A DNA stretch of 19,519 nt from Byssochlamys sp. IMV 00236 (lineage: Eukaryota > Ascomycota > Eurotiomycetes > Eurotiales > Thermoascaceae), in NCBI GenBank assembly GCA_001931875.2, contig MSJH02000112.1:1-19519 (forward strand), given 5' to 3'. This document shows positions 19,492-19,519 of the stretch, one piece after another (the stretch's first letter is position 1; each line of letters begins with the position of its first letter). The notes beneath the pieces were generated by a model, which made no database searches, was not told where the DNA came from, and worked only from the letters and a program-made list of their open reading frames with translations. Made by a program: the position numbers and the translations under genes.

Positions 19492-19519
19492 TTTTTTTTT
19501 TTTTTTTTTTTTTTTTTTT
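19492..19519. repeat. Poly-T run at the window edge
   Basis: An uninterrupted run of 28 T reaches the end of the window, in the CSN3 5' flank. It may be a true homopolymer where assembly stopped. Confidence 0.8.

Noticed and set aside
1..19519. tRNA, rRNA or CRISPR arrays
   Set aside because: No cloverleaf with a GGTTCGA-type box, no rRNA-like block and no regularly spaced direct repeats were seen on either strand.

Overview
The window looks like nuclear DNA of an early-diverging filamentous fungus, most likely Mucoromycota (Mucorales or a relative). The DNA is AT-rich. Protein genes are cut by many 48-70 nt GT..AG introns with CTAAC/CTAAT-like branch sites, and the mobile-element relics (Fanzor with a C-terminal zinc ribbon, MULE with SWIM finger, DIRS-like reverse transcriptase) fit that lineage. 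The lineage call rests on these traits and on recollection of related proteomes, not on a database search.

Five ordinary genes can be spliced by eye into continuous frames. They are a secreted phosphoesterase/acid phosphatase (minus strand, 3' end outside the window), an OMA1-type mitochondrial M48 protease (4683-5948, +, 5 exons, 349 aa), cytosolic-type histidyl-tRNA synthetase (9123-10924, +, 4 exons, 546 aa), a universal-stress-protein-domain protein (16430-17714, +, 5 exons, 348 aa), and COP9 signalosome subunit 3 (17719-19464, -, 8 exons, 436 aa). The last two converge with only 4 nt between their stop codons. Two short unidentified genes on the minus strand (1935-2265 and 7726-8234) are less certain.

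Between these genes lies a graveyard of mobile and lineage-specific sequence. At 2664-4680 there is a DIRS-like reverse transcriptase fragment ending against an LTR-like repeat, a broken gene of an unnamed family with a GEVK motif, and an unidentified decayed coding stretch. A second copy of the LTR-like repeat lies inverted at 8638-8803.

The most interesting block is 10955-16293, between the HisRS and stress-protein genes. A roughly 3.3 kb, about 18-exon Fanzor (eukaryotic TnpB-like, RuvC plus zinc ribbon) gene runs on the minus strand. Diverging from it on the plus strand is a decayed MULE/MuDR-type transposase with a SWIM zinc finger. A 26/28-nt imperfect inverted repeat brackets both, which suggests that they were once one MuDR-like element carrying an RNA-guided nuclease. 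Both genes carry several frame breaks and are probably dead. A strong hairpin sits just past the Fanzor stop codon, where a guide-RNA scaffold or element end could lie.
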